Shown: positions 18,640 to 26,730 of the stretch, in pieces
Numbering within the stretch: the stretch's first letter is position 1
How the letters are laid out: every line of letters starts with the position of its first letter
From: Vibrio splendidus
GTDB lineage: Bacteria; Pseudomonadota; Gammaproteobacteria; Enterobacterales; Vibrionaceae
Length of the DNA stretch: 64,000 nucleotides
Direction of reading: 5' to 3'
Assembly (NCBI RefSeq): GCF_003345295.1
Contig: NZ_CP031056.1
Location: 124,001-188,000, forward strand
Notes under the pieces: generated by a model
Told to the model about the DNA's origin: nothing
The model's input: the letters and a program-made list of their open reading frames with translations, nothing else
The model's database searches: none
Translations under genes and position numbers: made by a program

Positions 18640-18757
18640 TTCTATTTCTATGCAGGCAGTGTCTAGTCAACGTTGCTGGCCTTTTCAGTGAGTGGAAGTC
18701 AATGCCTTAACGCTCTGCTTTAGCCAAACAAAAGCCTAAGTGATTAATGAGAGCTCT
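18640..18757 (-). pseudogene. garR 3'-end remnant, copy 2 (most decayed)
   Basis: Nucleotide similarity to the 3' region of the gene at 24312 is clear over about 110 bp (landmarks on the forward strand: CTTTTCAGTGAGTGGAAG, ACGCTCTGCTTTAG, AAAGCCTAAGTG). The reading frame has a stop within the Arg-Gln-Gly segment and several indels. Its far end coincides with the breakpoint of copy 1. Confidence 0.75.
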
Positions 18758-18786
18758 GCGTTAGAGATAAGTGTCATCCCTAAATA

Positions 18787-18822
18787 CAAAAAGCGCCCCA
18801 AATAAGTTGGAGCGCTTTTTTT
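18787..18822. terminator. Terminator hairpin after sodC
   Basis: Stem AAAAGCGCCCCAA / TTGGAGCGCTTTT with one mismatch and a short loop, flanked by A and T runs. It can end transcription of sodC on the reverse strand. Confidence 0.8.
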
Positions 18823-18839
18823 AACTCTTAAAGAAGAGA

Positions 18840-19352
18840 TTACTTAATCACGCCACAGACAATGCGTGCACCACCGCCGCCAAGTTTAGCTGGATGGTCT
18901 GAATGGTTGTCACCACCGGCGTGGATCATCAACGCTCTACCTTTCACGTCATCTAGTGTAACTCTTGGCGCCATTACTGGTTGGTCGGCTATGCCATGAG
19001 TATTAACGTAAAGCGACGGTAAATCACCAAGGTGATTGTCATCCGTCCAAGGGAAACCATGCTTGCCCGTTTTCTCAGGGTCATAATGTCCGCCAGCGGC
19101 TCCACCGAGTATGATTTTGCCATCTTTTGTGATGCTATCGCATGAACCGTTCGCGTGCACATGGAAGCCATGCGAACCAACGGGTAAGCCTTTCAATTCC
19201 GGCGTAAAAACAGCTCCGTATTCACTTGAGCTTATCATTACAGTTCCGGTTGACTGACCCGAGCCAAGATCGATCATTTCAACATTCACTACTTCAGAAA
19301 AAACAGGAGAAGAGATAAGGGCGAGTGCAGCAAGCCATGTTGTTTTGTTCAT
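18840..19352 (-). CDS. sodC: Periplasmic Cu-Zn superoxide dismutase
   Basis: 170 residues with a signal peptide (about 1-19). Copper ligands are H64 and H66 (GFHVHANGSC), H89 (GGHYDP) and H144 (IHAGGDNHSD). Zinc-site residues include H98, H107 and D110 (NHLGDLPSL). Cys71 and Cys166 form the conserved disulfide, and the C-terminal GGGGARIVCGVI is canonical. It converts superoxide to hydrogen peroxide in the periplasm. It is the last gene after catalase and ankyrin genes on the same strand, 38 bp behind the latter, so peroxide made here is next to its scavenger. Confidence 0.97.
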   Translation of the reverse strand: MNKTTWLAALALISSPVFSEVVNVEMIDLGSGQSTGTVMISSSEYGAVFTPELKGLPVGSHGFHVHANGSCDSITKDGKIILGGAAGGHYDPEKTGKHGFPWTDDNHLGDLPSLYVNTHGIADQPVMAPRVTLDDVKGRALMIHAGGDNHSDHPAKLGGGGARIVCGVIK

Positions 19353-19390
19353 ATTATTACGTCCTTTTTATTGTTATTAGCGCACTTCAT

Positions 19391-19855
19391 TTAGTGCGAA
19401 AGGGATTTCAGCACATTGGATTGACCATAAATTTCGGCAAATTCTTTCAAATTAAGTCCTGCTTTATTACGTAACTCTGGAGAACACTCCGCTCGGTACA
19501 AGTCTTTCGCAATACTGATTTCGCGTTTAATCAATGCCCCCATCAAAGCGGTGTTTCCACGTTTGTCTTGCAGGCATGCATTGGCACCCGAATCGAGTAG
19601 CAAGCGGACGGTTTCTCTATTTCCTTGATAAGCCGCAACCATGAGTGCGGTGTAACTTTGGTTATTGCGTTGATCAACGGGGAAGCCTTGAGAAACAAAT
19701 GCATCGACCACTTCATTGTTACCAGTACGAGTGGCATCAAAGAACAACCCAACCAGAGACTGGTATTCCTCTTCCAGTTTGTCGTCAGCAGCCAATAAGC
19801 TGAGCGAGAAGATCAAAGAGAAAAAAACGGAGCTAAGTAAAAATACGATTTTCAT
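19391..19855 (-). CDS. Exported ankyrin-repeat protein (AnkB-like)
   Basis: 154 residues with a signal peptide (about 1-22) and three to four ankyrin repeats (for example the NNQSYTALMVAAYQG and DKRGNTALMGALIKR segments). In Pseudomonas aeruginosa the ankyrin protein AnkB is encoded beside catalase KatB and is needed for its full activity; the arrangement here is equivalent. It follows the catalase gene by 113 bp and precedes sodC by 38 bp. Confidence 0.88.
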   Translation of the reverse strand: MKIVFLLSSVFFSLIFSLSLLAADDKLEEEYQSLVGLFFDATRTGNNEVVDAFVSQGFPVDQRNNQSYTALMVAAYQGNRETVRLLLDSGANACLQDKRGNTALMGALIKREISIAKDLYRAECSPELRNKAGLNLKEFAEIYGQSNVLKSLSH

Positions 19856-19886
19856 TTATTTCCCCTAACTAACATGATTAGAGAAT

Positions 19887-19943
19887 GGCCTACAGGAGCC
19901 CTGATTTTCGGGCAGAAAAGAGCAGATAAATCTCCCGCAGGCC
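19887..19943. promoter_or_regulatory. Imperfect inverted repeat between catalase and ankyrin genes
   Basis: GGCCTACAGGAG and CTCCCGCAGGCC pair with two mismatches across 57 bp and enclose a smaller hairpin GCCC/GGGC. There is no T tract, so it is not a classic terminator. It could stabilise or process the transcript. Confidence 0.4.
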
Positions 19944-19968
19944 AAAACTTTACGTCTTACATTGTTGC

Positions 19969-21489
19969 CTAATTGTTCTCTTGAGAGCGTTTTTTGACTT
20001 GTGAGAGACTTGTGTCAGTTGCTTCAGCCAAATGCGTTCCATACTCTTTGTCTGCACGATAGAAGTAGCTCACCATTATTTCCTTAACGTCTTTATCCAT
20101 AACCTTATTTAGGTCACCCGCTAAGTTTGCGATTAAATCACTTTTATCTTGCTCACTCATGTTGCGATACTGCACGCCAGCTTGATAGAAGTTTCGTGGA
20201 TTGCTGATCGCTCTCTGTTGAACAGTACCAACCAGCTTGGTTTCTACGGCTTTAAACTGCGTATCTTCAGCTAACTCCAACTTACGGCTTGGTTCATAGT
20301 TCACATCACCATGAGTTAGCGTTGAATTGTTGCTCAACCCATTTTGGTTATGGCTGCTCACTGGCGCTAACGGTCGGTTAACGGGTAGTTGGAACAAGTT
20401 TGCTCCCAAGCGATATAATTGTGTATCGGCGTAAGCAAACAAGCGACCTTGCAGTAAGCGGTCTTCCGATGGCTCGATACCAGGGATCAGATTCGAAGGC
20501 GAAAATGCCGACTGTTCCGTGTCTAGAAAGAAATTTTCAGGTAGACGGTTCAACGTCATAGTACCAACTTTTTGATCCGGTACATTCAGCCACACTTTGG
20601 TTGCATCCAGTCCGTTGTAGTCAAGCTTGATCAACGCTTCCGGAGACAATATCTTCACGTAAAGATCCCACTTGGGGTAATTACGTCGGCCAATTTCTGC
20701 ATAAAGGTCATTGGTCAGATGGTTGAACTCTTTACCTTGCATCTCGGTGACTTGATCAGGGCGAAGGCTTTTAATTCCTTGCTGGCTCTTCCACTGGAAC
20801 TTCACATAGTTCACGTCGCCTTGCTTATTGATCCACTTATAGGCATGAACCCCAAAGCCATCCATGGTGCGGTAACTCGCTGGCGTACCTAAATTACTGT
20901 ACACCCAAGTCAACATATTGGTCGCACCCGGTTCACTGCTAAAGAAGTCGAAGAATCGGTTTGGGTCCTGAACGTTGGTTACTGGAGACGGTTTTAGAGA
21001 GTGCACCATATCCGGAAACTTAATCGAATCACGAATAAAGAACACAGGCAGATTATTCCCTACCAGATCCCAGTTACCCTGTTCAGTATAAAATTTGGTG
21101 GCGAAACCACGTGGGTCGCGAAGTGTTTCTGGCGATCCTTTTGAGTGAATAACGGTCGAAAAACGAACGAAAATAGGAGTCACCTTACCTTTATTAGTAA
21201 AAGGGGCGGAAACCGTTAAATCACTAAAATTACCAGAAGAGACAAATTCACCATGTGCGCCCGTACCACGAGCATGAACAACACGCTCAGGAATACGTTC
21301 TCTGGCAAAACGCTGCAATTTTTGGATCAGATGGACGTCTTGCAGTAATACACTGCCATTCTCACCTGCTGTTATGGAGTTTTGGTTATCACCTACTGGT
21401 GCACCGTTGTCTCTGGTCAGGATTTGAGCCTGTAGAGACGTGCTGGCTAAACCAACTGAAATTAATAAAAAGCTTTTTGACATCTGCAT
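19969..21489 (-). CDS. Monofunctional heme catalase with signal peptide (KatB-like, periplasmic)
   Basis: 506 residues from the ATG at 21489, chosen because TTGGAGAG lies 6-7 nt upstream; a start 27 bp further upstream lacks a ribosome site. The N-terminus is a signal peptide ending near LQA-Q. Catalytic motifs are ERVVHARGTGAHGEF (His at about residue 72), the Asn in VGNNLPVFFIRD, and the heme-ligand Tyr in LFAYADTQLYRLG. Small-subunit catalases of about 480-510 residues have this layout. It degrades hydrogen peroxide, here in the periplasm, with the ankyrin protein and SodC encoded downstream. Confidence 0.94.
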   Translation of the reverse strand: MQMSKSFLLISVGLASTSLQAQILTRDNGAPVGDNQNSITAGENGSVLLQDVHLIQKLQRFARERIPERVVHARGTGAHGEFVSSGNFSDLTVSAPFTNKGKVTPIFVRFSTVIHSKGSPETLRDPRGFATKFYTEQGNWDLVGNNLPVFFIRDSIKFPDMVHSLKPSPVTNVQDPNRFFDFFSSEPGATNMLTWVYSNLGTPASYRTMDGFGVHAYKWINKQGDVNYVKFQWKSQQGIKSLRPDQVTEMQGKEFNHLTNDLYAEIGRRNYPKWDLYVKILSPEALIKLDYNGLDATKVWLNVPDQKVGTMTLNRLPENFFLDTEQSAFSPSNLIPGIEPSEDRLLQGRLFAYADTQLYRLGANLFQLPVNRPLAPVSSHNQNGLSNNSTLTHGDVNYEPSRKLELAEDTQFKAVETKLVGTVQQRAISNPRNFYQAGVQYRNMSEQDKSDLIANLAGDLNKVMDKDVKEIMVSYFYRADKEYGTHLAEATDTSLSQVKKRSQENN

Positions 21490-21696
21490 GGTTGCTCTCC
21501 AATGCGTGCTAACCATTAAACCAGTCGAGTGGTTAATGGATATTCAAAAGCTCTTTTCTGCCCACCAAGAATATAACTTCAATGTTTACATTTGTTTAAT
21601 GGGAAATAACGATAGATTCAATAGGTGAAAACGATTGAACGATTACGCTGAGTGAAATGAGAGCAAATAACTGCCCAATTGTGATTTTCAAAATCA
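21490..21696. promoter_or_regulatory. Catalase gene upstream region
   Basis: Contains the catalase promoter. An ATAG-containing stretch (GATAGATTCAATAGG near 21613) loosely resembles half of an OxyR site but is not symmetrical, so I do not call it one. Confidence 0.35.
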
Positions 21697-21815
21697 ACGC
21701 TTCATCTGTAGTGATGTATCCATGCTGCCTTGTCCTTGAACAGGCAGCGACTTGTATGCGTTATTTATCTTTTCAGTTAGCGGAAGTTGAATGCCTTGGC
21801 GTTCAGTTTCATCTA
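21697..21815 (-). pseudogene. garR 3'-end remnant, copy 3
   Basis: The reverse strand reads, in one frame, TERQGIQLPLTEKINNAYKS and then GQGSMDTSLQMK before a stop, matching the C-terminus of the gene at 24312 with substitutions. Nothing of the catalytic or NAD-binding part remains. Homology ends at the codons for Asp-Glu, a little short of the breakpoint of copies 1 and 2, and the dispersed repeat copy B begins there at once. Confidence 0.85.
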
Positions 21816-22016
21816 CGTTGAAAGGTAAATCACAAACTGTCACGCAGTTTTATCAATCCGACGAATGATAATAAAAAGGAGCGAATAGTTGAGCTGAGGC
21901 GTGAGTAGGGAAACAAAAATGGCGAGTGGAAAAAGAATAAAGGAAGTTTGTAAGAACACAATCTGACACTTTTCAACTCAAGCCTTGATCAGAGCTAACT
22001 CTTTATGGACCATTTA
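21816..22016. repeat. Dispersed intergenic repeat, copy B
   Basis: Diverged partner of the segment at 8101-8304 (see that entry for the shared landmarks). It directly abuts the garR remnant copy 3. Confidence 0.75.
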
Positions 22017-22200
22017 ATTTGATTAAAATCTATCAGTGGGAGGGCAGCAAAAATATTGGCTCTATCTAATCAGATTTGAAAACAACCATAAGAAAAAGCC
22101 CGTGACACCTTCAAAGCACTCTTGCTTATTCGATATCACGTCGCTTTTAATGGATTATGTTAGTTCACTACATTTGATAGCATCAGTTTGACGACAATGA
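22017..22200. other. Region downstream of the DUF1254 gene
   Basis: Part of the 711-bp gap between the catalase and DUF1254 genes. No gene, and no clear terminator for the reverse-strand gene ending at 22201. Confidence 0.4.
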
Positions 22201-23178
22201 TTAACCGACTTTCTTAATCATCGTCGCTGGATTGTAACCTTTTTCGCCTTTGCTAACTGGCTCACTCGGGTTGTAATGGCGTATAAGAACATTAAATTTA
22301 CCGGTCTTATTACCTTCCATCGTTGGGATATTGTTTGGCTGACCTTCACACCCAAAACGGAGAGTGTAGGTTCCATCGCTATTCATAACGGGGACCATTT
22401 CACTCGAAATATTGGCTTTATCGTTAAACATTCGTCCATCAGCGTTATATACGGTCGCGGACCAAAATGAGCCTGCCTTTGGATCTTTGAAAGTCGTCTC
22501 ATAACATGCATTCGCATCGAAGTACTGGCTGGTTTGATAGATATTGTCTTCGACCATCGCGCCACCCCAACCGCCAGCTGCACCAACATAATTCATATAA
22601 TCAGTTTGGCCGCTTTCTTTGTTACCAAACGCCTTTGATTGGTCATATCCGTCACTGAAATCGATGTTGCCAGCTTTATCCGTGGTACTGAACGACGCCA
22701 TGTCCCACTCTTTTACTTCAAACGGCTTCTCACTGCCTGTTTCAATCTTCAGGTTACGGCGTGCGTCATCTTCAAGAGCGCGGACAATGACAAATGCGTG
22801 GTCGGTTTTTGCACTGATTTTATGACGACCTGAACCGTAGATCATTGGCTGAGTCTCGTGGTTTTCGTCCACGACTTGCAGTGACACATATTGGTCAGTT
22901 TCTGGAACCGTCACGTAGACATCATCGTTCGACATATCGATGACAGAAACGGAATAAAAAGTGTCTCGATTCATTCGTACAACGAACTGCTCTTCTGGAA
23001 CGCTGCTCGGCACTGGCATCTCAAAGAATGTATTAATACCACCGGCTTTTTCTACGACTGCACCGAGACGCATGTTGGTGTATGCCTGAGCAAAATTATC
23101 TTCCGTGACGATAGTTGGCGTTGCAAAAACGCTGGTTGAGAATAAAGCGACAGCAGTAAGAGGGAATAGCTTTTTCAT
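22201..23178 (-). CDS. DUF1254/DUF1214 exported protein
   Basis: 325 residues with a signal peptide (about 1-19, VFA-TP). The N-terminal part has the DUF1254 signature region (MNRDTFYSVSVIDMS) and the C-terminal part the DUF1214 region (FWSATVYNADGRMF). The pair is normally found as one two-domain periplasmic protein, often of about 330-480 residues, so this is a short form. The biochemical role of the family is not established to my knowledge. A LysR gene is divergent from it. Confidence 0.85.
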   Translation of the reverse strand: MKKLFPLTAVALFSTSVFATPTIVTEDNFAQAYTNMRLGAVVEKAGGINTFFEMPVPSSVPEEQFVVRMNRDTFYSVSVIDMSNDDVYVTVPETDQYVSLQVVDENHETQPMIYGSGRHKISAKTDHAFVIVRALEDDARRNLKIETGSEKPFEVKEWDMASFSTTDKAGNIDFSDGYDQSKAFGNKESGQTDYMNYVGAAGGWGGAMVEDNIYQTSQYFDANACYETTFKDPKAGSFWSATVYNADGRMFNDKANISSEMVPVMNSDGTYTLRFGCEGQPNNIPTMEGNKTGKFNVLIRHYNPSEPVSKGEKGYNPATMIKKVG

Positions 23179-23294
23179 AATAGCGACCTTTATATTTCAA
23201 AGTGAATGTCATTTGGAAGAGTATTATTTGCTCTGCCGATAGTGATTACTTTATACTTCCCAAAAGGAAAGTGTGGAAAATAGGACTTGCCCAA

Positions 23295-24167
23295 ATGGAA
23301 AGTATAGACCTGAATTTGCTGCGTACTTTTGTATTGCTGTGTCAGTCGAACAGCCTGAAAAGGGCGGGGATAAAGCTAGGGATCTCTGAGAGCGCAGTCA
23401 GCAAGCAAATGACCAAGCTCAGAGATCAATTAGGGCACCCACTTTTCGAACGCACCACTGAAGGACTAAGGCCAACACATTATAGCAAATCTATTTTGCC
23501 CAATATTGAACACGCCTTGTCCTTGATGCACTCTGCGACTTCACCTGTGACATTCGATTCTGCCACCTATGATGGGCCAATCACTCTTGCTTTTTTCGCC
23601 TACACACTGGAGTTTTCAGGTGTTGATCTATTTAGGGAACTCTCGAAAACGTTTCCCAAAGCGCAAATAGAACTGAAGACTTGGGCATCAGATACAGAGC
23701 AAAAGTTAGAAGAGGGTGACATCACTCTAGGTGTGCACTTTTTAAATGAAGACCGCAGTACGAATATCTTCCAGAAACGCATCATGGCCGATCAACTGGT
23801 GATTGCTGTTTCAAAGTCATTGGGGCAATTAACATGGGAAGAGGCGTTGCAATTGCCTTTTATCAAGATCCGAAGCCAAGGCTGGAATGAAGATCGTTAC
23901 CGATATTTAGAAATGTTGAAAAGTAGTGGGATTGAGCCACACATCAGTATCACGGTAGACAACTTTTCAGTTGCGAGGCAAATTCTAGAACAGGGTGACC
24001 ACGCCTGCGTATTAAGCGATAGTTGGAAGGATGCTTCGCTTAATACCATAGAGCCACCCAAAGAGTTTAGAATCGATCTAAACCTTGTGTCCTGCATGCG
24101 TCTTGTCGATCGCCAAAGCCCTCTAAACCTTGCCGTTCATGACGTGATTAAAAGGGTCATGCTTTAA
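23295..24167 (+). CDS. LysR-family transcriptional regulator
   Basis: 290 residues from the ATG at 23295, where the LysR domain begins (MESIDLNLLRTFVLLCQ); the frame is open 31 codons further upstream but that part is not LysR-like and would overlap the promoter region. The winged helix includes GISESAVSKQMTKLRDQLG. The effector domain ends at about residue 285. It is divergent from the DUF1254 gene, its probable target. Confidence 0.9.
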   Translation: MESIDLNLLRTFVLLCQSNSLKRAGIKLGISESAVSKQMTKLRDQLGHPLFERTTEGLRPTHYSKSILPNIEHALSLMHSATSPVTFDSATYDGPITLAFFAYTLEFSGVDLFRELSKTFPKAQIELKTWASDTEQKLEEGDITLGVHFLNEDRSTNIFQKRIMADQLVIAVSKSLGQLTWEEALQLPFIKIRSQGWNEDRYRYLEMLKSSGIEPHISITVDNFSVARQILEQGDHACVLSDSWKDASLNTIEPPKEFRIDLNLVSCMRLVDRQSPLNLAVHDVIKRVML

Positions 24168-24225
24168 TCTAGATAGTTAGTGCCCCGAAACGAGTTAAAA
24201 AGGCTCGTTATCGTTTCACGCAAAC

Positions 24226-24256
24226 AAAAATAGCCGCTAATCAGCGGCTATTTTTA
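24226..24256. terminator. Bidirectional terminator between LysR and the GarR-type gene
   Basis: Stem AAAAATAGCCGCT / AGCGGCTATTTTT with a very short loop, flanked by A and T tracts. It serves two convergent genes. A near copy lies at 15926. Confidence 0.92.
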
Positions 24257-24311
24257 GTTATCTAAGCAAAGCTTTTACGGCTTCTTCGCTGCGACTGTTT
24301 CTTCGTTTCTT

Positions 24312-25187
24312 CTACTTTTTAGTTTCTTCAACGACAGCTTTCATCAATACTGAAGTGTCCATGCGACCTTGTCCTTCGGCAGACAATGCCTTGTAAGCGT
24401 TATTAGTCTTTTCAGTCAACGGAAGCTGGATACCTTGGCGCTCTGCTTCATCTAGGCAGAAGCCTAAGTCTTTGATCATCCAATCAATAGCAAAACCGAA
24501 ATCGAATTTGTCTTGCGCCATTGTGGTGGCGCGGTTTTCCATCTGCCATGAACCAGCTGCGCCGTTTTTAAGGCAATCAACCAGAGTTGGGATGTCCAAA
24601 CCTGATTTCTCAGCAAGTACCAAGCCTTCAGAAAGGCCATTCAATACACCTGCGATGCAGATCTGATTGACCATTTTCGTGCGTTGGCCTTGACCTACTT
24701 TACCCATCAGAACCGACGACTTACCGTAAGCTTTGAACACAGGTTGAAGGTCATCAAACAAATCTTGTTCGCCACCACACATGATGGTTAGCACGCCGTT
24801 TTCTGCGCCCGCTTGGCCACCAGACACTGGTGCATCCATAAAGCGAACATTTGCTTCCTTCGATGCAATTTCAAGCTCTTCAGACAGTACTGCAGACGTT
24901 GTGGTGTGATCGACAAGAATCGCGTTAGGCTTCATTGCTGCTAGTGCGCCTGTTTCGCTGGTCGTCATGCTGCGTACGTCGTCATCGTTGCCAACACAGA
25001 CAAGTACAACATCCGCATCTGCTACACATTCAGCTACGCTTTCTGCGGCTTTACCTTGGTGTTTATCAGCCCAGTCTAGCGCTTTACTATGAGTGCGGTT
25101 AAATACCGTTACTTCAAAACCGGCTTTGACTAGGTGGCCTGCCATTGGAAAACCCATAACGCCTAGCCCGATAAAACTTACTTTCAT
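24312..25187 (-). CDS. garR: 2-hydroxy-3-oxopropionate reductase / beta-hydroxyacid dehydrogenase (GarR-like)
   Basis: 291 residues. The N-terminal Rossmann motif is GLGVMGFPMAGHLVKAGF. The substrate-binding motif is DAPVSGGQAGAENG (about 120-133) and the catalytic Lys lies in KMVNQ (about 170). The family reduces tartronate semialdehyde to glycerate or oxidises 3-hydroxyisobutyrate and relatives with NAD(P). The exact substrate cannot be fixed from sequence; GarR/GlxR is the usual annotation. The LysR gene upstream ends only 12 bp before its start, so the two are probably co-transcribed. Its 3' end is the parent of three decayed fragments at 15.9-21.8 kb. Confidence 0.88.
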   Translation of the reverse strand: MKVSFIGLGVMGFPMAGHLVKAGFEVTVFNRTHSKALDWADKHQGKAAESVAECVADADVVLVCVGNDDDVRSMTTSETGALAAMKPNAILVDHTTTSAVLSEELEIASKEANVRFMDAPVSGGQAGAENGVLTIMCGGEQDLFDDLQPVFKAYGKSSVLMGKVGQGQRTKMVNQICIAGVLNGLSEGLVLAEKSGLDIPTLVDCLKNGAAGSWQMENRATTMAQDKFDFGFAIDWMIKDLGFCLDEAERQGIQLPLTEKTNNAYKALSAEGQGRMDTSVLMKAVVEETKK

Positions 25188-25199
25188 TCCTTTCTCCTT

Positions 25200-26102
25200 T
25201 TATTTGACCAAGTCATCACTATGGAAAGATCGAACACTCTCAATCAATGCATCGATAAGCAGGGTCAAAGCCTTTGGCTGATATTTTCTTTCTTTGTACA
25301 CTAAATACGCTTGGCGATCACCCCGATGATACTCAGGGAGCACTTGAATCAGATTCATATCTGGAGATACATGGCGAAAAGGCAGTGAAGCAAGCCCCAA
25401 CCCCTTCAACGCTGCGGCGGCCACAGCATTGATGTCATTAACAATAAACTTCGGTTTAATCGTCACCATCTGCTCTAAGCGGTCGGATTTGTAGAGCGGC
25501 ATATCAAAAACATCATCGACATTAATCCAGTCGTGGTGCTCTAGATCACCTGGATTTTTAATCGCACTGTGGGAATCCAAATAATCTGGGCTCGCAAAGA
25601 AACCGTGCTTGGCTTTAAACAGTGGCCGAGCAATCATGCCTTCCATGTCGGAAATCTTAAACGTAATCAACAAATCACGATCAGTTTGAGGAACCACTTG
25701 CTGCTGACTCAGAGTTAAATCAAGCTGCACATTGGGATACTCAACAAGATATTGCTCAATGGTCGAACGTAGAAAGCCACTGTAGAAGTTATGAGGCACT
25801 GCAAGCTTTATCTTACCTTGAATCGCATCGCGCTCTTCCAACAAGCTACTGAATCCTTGATGCAGCGACTCCATACCGCTGCTCAACGCAGCAAAGGCCG
25901 CCTCGCCATCTTTAGTGGCCACCAACTCACGACCTTTCTTTTCTAAAAGTCGGATACTCAGGCGCTCTTCCAATGCGGTTAATCGACGCGACATGGTCGA
26001 CACAGGTAATTGCAGGCGTTTCGATGCCGAAAGCAAAGAACCCTCTTCAACCACTGCACAGAATAAGAACAGATCATCAATGTTTCCAAATATGGAATTC
26101 AT
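25200..26102 (-). CDS. LysR-family transcriptional regulator
   Basis: 300 residues from the ATG at 26102; nine codons more are possible from 26129, but that ATG has no ribosome site. The winged helix has LFLFCAVVEEGSLLSASKR and TMSRRLTALEERLSIRLL. The effector domain extends to about 290. It lies 12 bp upstream of the GarR-type gene on the same strand and is divergent from the DUF2798 gene at 26188. Confidence 0.9.
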   Translation of the reverse strand: MNSIFGNIDDLFLFCAVVEEGSLLSASKRLQLPVSTMSRRLTALEERLSIRLLEKKGRELVATKDGEAAFAALSSGMESLHQGFSSLLEERDAIQGKIKLAVPHNFYSGFLRSTIEQYLVEYPNVQLDLTLSQQQVVPQTDRDLLITFKISDMEGMIARPLFKAKHGFFASPDYLDSHSAIKNPGDLEHHDWINVDDVFDMPLYKSDRLEQMVTIKPKFIVNDINAVAAAALKGLGLASLPFRHVSPDMNLIQVLPEYHRGDRQAYLVYKERKYQPKALTLLIDALIESVRSFHSDDLVK

Positions 26103-26187
26103 ACTTCTATATGTGCCTATTTTTCTCATTAATGGATAGATGTAACTTTATCTCATCAACAACAGAAAATCACGGGAGAAACATACA

Positions 26188-26454
26188 ATGAACAATAAAC
26201 AATTTTGGGTAACTGCTATTTTATCTTCCCTGACCATGGCAATGATTATGTCTGGGGTTATCTCAGGCTACAAAATGGGGTTCAGCCACGAATGGCCGCC
26301 TATTTGGCTACAAAGCTTCTTTATTGCTTGGCCTTGCGCATTAACACTTAACCTAACCGTACTGCCATTGATTCGAAAATTAGCAGCGTGGATATGTAAG
26401 CCAAGAACTAAAACGATACCTAACCCATTAATTTCAACTGAAACGACTAACTAA
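26188..26454 (+). CDS. DUF2798 small membrane protein
   Basis: 88 residues with two membrane helices (about 10-28 and 42-66). The segment between them (GFSHEWPPIWLQSFFIAWP) is the conserved core of the DUF2798 family. The family is common in gamma-proteobacteria and its function is unknown. The upstream sequence GGGAGAAAC serves as ribosome site. A LysR gene is divergent from it. Confidence 0.85.
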   Translation: MNNKQFWVTAILSSLTMAMIMSGVISGYKMGFSHEWPPIWLQSFFIAWPCALTLNLTVLPLIRKLAAWICKPRTKTIPNPLISTETTN

Positions 26455-26497
26455 GTCGATCACGAGGCCAGGCGGATCATGTCGCTATCATGGAACG

Positions 26498-26668
26498 ATG
26501 ATCAAGGAGAATTCGACCAGCGGTTCCGAACAGATACTACGAACGGGTACAGTGAATAAAAACAGTAAGCAATCACAGAAGCAGACCAAAGAAAACAGCC
26601 AACACTCAGAGGCACGCTTTCAAATTCTTCTATCTCTGAATCAACGGCATAAAAAAACCGAGCACTAG
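26498..26668 (+). CDS. Possible 56-residue small protein
   Basis: An open frame from the ATG at 26498 (alternative GTG at 26552) to a TAG at 26666. It is rich in Gln, Lys, Asn and Ser, with the more ordered C-terminal segment ARFQILLSLNQRHKKTEH. The stop codon falls inside the loop of the terminator at 26651. It could instead be untranslated DNA; there is a weak AAGGAG-like stretch, but it lies inside the frame. No family recognised. Confidence 0.3.
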   Translation: MIKENSTSGSEQILRTGTVNKNSKQSQKQTKENSQHSEARFQILLSLNQRHKKTEH

Positions 26669-26680
26669 GCTCGGTTTTTT
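26651..26680. terminator. Bidirectional terminator
   Basis: Stem AAAACCGAGC / GCTCGGTTTT with a 5-nt loop and flanking A and T tracts, ahead of the yeeN-like stop codon. Confidence 0.9.
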
Positions 26681-26730
26681 GTATTCTACATTCTACTCAC
26701 AAGAGCAAAGCTATCAATTATAGATTGATA

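Noticed and set aside
21610..21650. Possible OxyR site upstream of catalase
   Set aside because: ATAG half-sites are present but not arranged as the symmetric four-part OxyR pattern.
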